In this document: positions 62,227 to 64,000 of the stretch, piece after piece | Position numbering within the stretch: position 1 is the first letter of the stretch | Layout: the number at the start of each line of letters is the position of its first letter | Assembly: GCF_000018865.1 (NCBI RefSeq) | Contig: NC_010175.1 | Span: 4,836,001-4,900,000 of the forward strand | Length of the DNA: 64,000 nt | From: Chloroflexus aurantiacus J-10-fl | GTDB lineage: Bacteria; Chloroflexota; Chloroflexia; Chloroflexales; Chloroflexaceae | Direction: 5' to 3' | Program-made: the position numbers and the translations under genes | The notes under the pieces: generated by a model | Seen by the model: the letters and a program-made list of their open reading frames with translations, nothing else | The model's database searches: none | What the model was told of the DNA's origin: nothing

Positions 62227-63243
62227 CTAGCGTCGTACTGCGACGGCAGCTTCCTGGAAGGGCCACAAAGCCGACATCGGATAATCAACATAGACATCGG
62301 TCAACAGCTCTGCCGGATCGGGCAATGGGCTTTCGGCAGCGAAGCGTACCGCATCTTCCACCGCGGCACGAGCACGGGCATCGATCTCATCAAGCTCAGC
62401 AGCCGTCAACAATCCCTGCGCTGTCACAGTCTGGCGAAAACGGTGGAGACAGTCGAGCGAGCGATAATGAGCTTCCTCATCGCGAGTGCGATAGCGGATC
62501 GAGTCACCCTCGAAGTGACCATAGTAGCGATACGTCTGCGCCTCGATAAACGTCGGGCCTTCCCCGCGCCGGGCACGCGCTACAGCTTCACCGGCTGCCT
62601 CGTAAACGGCAAAGAAATCGAGGCCGTCAATGGCAATGCTCGGCATACCAAACCCACGTGCGCGTGCAGCGATGTCTTGCCCGGAAACAGAATAACGGGG
62701 TGACGTCGTCTCGGCGTAGCCGTTATTCTCACACACAAACACGACCGGCAATTTCCAGATTCCCGCCAGATTCAGACCCTCAAACGTCGTACCCTGATTC
62801 GACGCTCCATCACCGAAGAAGCAAACCGTTACCTGATCGGTACCCTTGATCTTCGCGGTCAGACCGGCACCACAGGCCAGTGGCGGGCCGCCACCAACAA
62901 TGCCGTTGGCGCCAAGCATGCCCTTATCGACATCGGCAATATGCATCGAACCGCCTTTGCCCTTACAGGCTCCTGTTGCCTTGCCGTAGATCTCGGCCAT
63001 CATCGCCCGCAGATCGACTCCCTTGGCAATGCAGTGCCCGTGACCGCGATGGGTGCTGGTAATAAAATCATCATCCCGCAGGTGCGCGCAGAGACCAACA
63101 GCTACCGCTTCTTCACCGGCATACAGGTGAACGAAACCAGGTATCTTCCCGGCAGCAAAATCGGTGTGCAACCGATCCTCGAACTCACGAATGAGCCGCA
63201 TCCGCTCATACGCCCAGAGGAGTTTCTCCCGACTGATGTCCAT
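62227..63243 (-). CDS. acoA: Acetoin dehydrogenase E1 alpha subunit
   Basis: 338 residues. The TPP motif FFGDGASNQGTTFEGLNLA...ENNGYA lies near 165-205, GFVHLYAGEEAVAVGL near 35, HRGHGHCIAKG near 65 and the phosphorylation-loop-like YRYYGHFEGDS near 260. It forms the E1 heterotetramer with AcoB. First gene of the operon, with a promoter about 190 bases upstream. No dihydrolipoamide dehydrogenase gene is present, so E3 must be shared. Confidence 0.88.
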   Translation of the reverse strand: MDISREKLLWAYERMRLIREFEDRLHTDFAAGKIPGFVHLYAGEEAVAVGLCAHLRDDDFITSTHRGHGHCIAKGVDLRAMMAEIYGKATGACKGKGGSMHIADVDKGMLGANGIVGGGPPLACGAGLTAKIKGTDQVTVCFFGDGASNQGTTFEGLNLAGIWKLPVVFVCENNGYAETTSPRYSVSGQDIAARARGFGMPSIAIDGLDFFAVYEAAGEAVARARRGEGPTFIEAQTYRYYGHFEGDSIRYRTRDEEAHYRSLDCLHRFRQTVTAQGLLTAAELDEIDARARAAVEDAVRFAAESPLPDPAELLTDVYVDYPMSALWPFQEAAVAVRR

Positions 63244-63439
63244 AGCACTCTCCGTTCGTCAATGAACGCCAACTATCGCCATAGCTCGCCAGCGAGCCGG
63301 AAAGGAAAATCAGACTGGGATGCGCAGAACCCCGATTGAGATGGGAGCGGAGGGACAATGAAGAGGCTGACGTAATGCTGAGAATTATTGTCTCGGGGTG
63401 ATGCAATCTATTCCGATTTGGAATAAAACCGATACCATT

Positions 63440-63468
63440 ACTATACGTGATGCAAATTGACTTGTCAA
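63440..63468 (-). promoter_or_regulatory. Sigma70-type promoter of the aco operon
   Basis: On the minus strand TTGACA (63468-63463), 17 bases and TATAGT (63445-63440), close to consensus. The -35 box lies in the short palindrome TTGACTTGTCAA, which could also be an operator half. A leader of about 190 bases separates it from acoA (63244-63439, no gene seen). Confidence 0.7.
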
Positions 63469-63580
63469 GCAGTTTGGTTTGCACGCTCGTGAGCCGCGAT
63501 CTGTATGAGATCAACCCACTATGCAGCAGCTATTTCATCCATACCATACAGCCGTTATGCTGCTGGACTGACACTGCGCA

Positions 63581-63901
63581 TCAATGCAGATTGTCAGTAC
63601 TGTGCTGGCGCACTACAAGGTGTGCCGCCAACAAGCCACTGATACGTTGTTGCAGGGGCAGCGGCTGGTTCAATCCATTCGCGCTCAGGTGCAGCACCAG
63701 CGTGAGGGGTAGTGCTGCGGCCAGCAGTGCGCTGCGCCATGCCCCCACTGGAGCGGAAACCACCTGTACCGGATGGCTTCCACTGTCGCACACTGAGCCT
63801 GGAGCACGATACACCGTTGACGGCGGGCACGGCGTATTATTGCCGGTGATGAGCAAACCGGAGGCGCAAACTCCCAGAGGATACCAGCGCTTTCGCACCA
63901 C
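63581..63901 (-). CDS. Uncertain ORF near the window end
   Basis: Up to about 106 residues from a GTG, with the frame open to about 63985. It contains RKRWYPLGVCASGLLITGNN and a hydrophobic stretch SALLAAALPLTLVLHL near the end. No family is recognised, no good RBS is seen and the composition is not clearly coding. It may be a fragment of a gene or mobile element continuing beyond the window. Confidence 0.2.
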   Translation of the reverse strand: MVRKRWYPLGVCASGLLITGNNTPCPPSTVYRAPGSVCDSGSHPVQVVSAPVGAWRSALLAAALPLTLVLHLSANGLNQPLPLQQRISGLLAAHLVVRQHSTDNLH

Positions 63902-64000
63902 GATGAAGCGCTCAGGGCCGCAGCGTGATGGCGACAGGAGCTTGCGTACCGTGACCGTTGCTACACCGGATTTGCTATCAGAGTACCGCGCTTACTCTCA

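Noticed and set aside
63440-63468. TTGACTTGTCAA palindrome as a dedicated regulator site
   Set aside because: It coincides with the -35 box and is short; the promoter explanation is enough without evidence for a regulator.

Overview
The window looks like chromosomal DNA of a filamentous anoxygenic phototroph of the Chloroflexus type (phylum Chloroflexota). This is an inference from gene content and style: menaquinone genes (menG, menF, menD), coenzyme F420 genes (cofE plus an FbiB-like nitroreductase), a rex gene with its own operator, MalT/BTAD-type regulators, DUF4058 proteins, PT-rich linkers in surface proteins, polytopic glycosyltransferases and many decayed Rhs toxin tips. Most of the window is moderately GC-rich. 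A few AT-richer islands (6654-7916, 14387-18300, 29840-30784) look imported. I see no rRNA, tRNA or CRISPR array.

Layout. 1-6338: end of an ABC-2 permease, a Kef-type antiporter, the operon mtnP-cofE-nitroreductase with a recognisable promoter, a first MITE and a CPBP protease. 6654-18300: an accessory stretch with an orphan HEPN protein, MITEs, a large STAND-like regulator, a tandem pair of DUF4058 genes, an FkbM methyltransferase, and a secreted-protein gene split by a composite element (MITE + dam fragment + IS5-family IS). 18663-29293: one long operon with an acyl-CoA ligase, two alpha/beta hydrolases, three crotonase/hot-dog enzymes and a complete Liv-type ABC importer, closed by a terminator. 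It probably takes up, activates and beta-oxidises one unidentified carboxylic acid or ester. 29840-32171: a solitary DNA methyltransferase, a truncated garR and an intact hyi. 32201-45110: minus-strand housekeeping and envelope genes (atypical response regulator, DUF4230, menG, asparaginase-like, methyltransferase, flippase-like protein, three glycosyltransferases, HEAT/SH3 protein, coaBC). 45535-50957: rex with its operator and terminator, then menF, menD and a class III aminotransferase.

50990-58490 is the most unusual part: a head-to-tail series of Rhs/YD C-terminal toxin tips, most followed by a small immunity-type gene, with no Rhs shell gene in the window. Several units are broken by frameshifts, a nonsense codon, truncation or an IS. 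58569-63468 is an acetoin dehydrogenase operon (acoA-acoB-acoC-like-acoX, minus strand) with a good sigma70-type promoter.

Two insertions can be undone on paper. Removing 16144-17602 plus one TA restores the secreted-protein frame. Removing 56100-56950 plus one TA restores an immunity-gene frame. Both show an IS5-family element that duplicates TA, and the first shows that a MITE end and an IS end can act together as one transposing unit.
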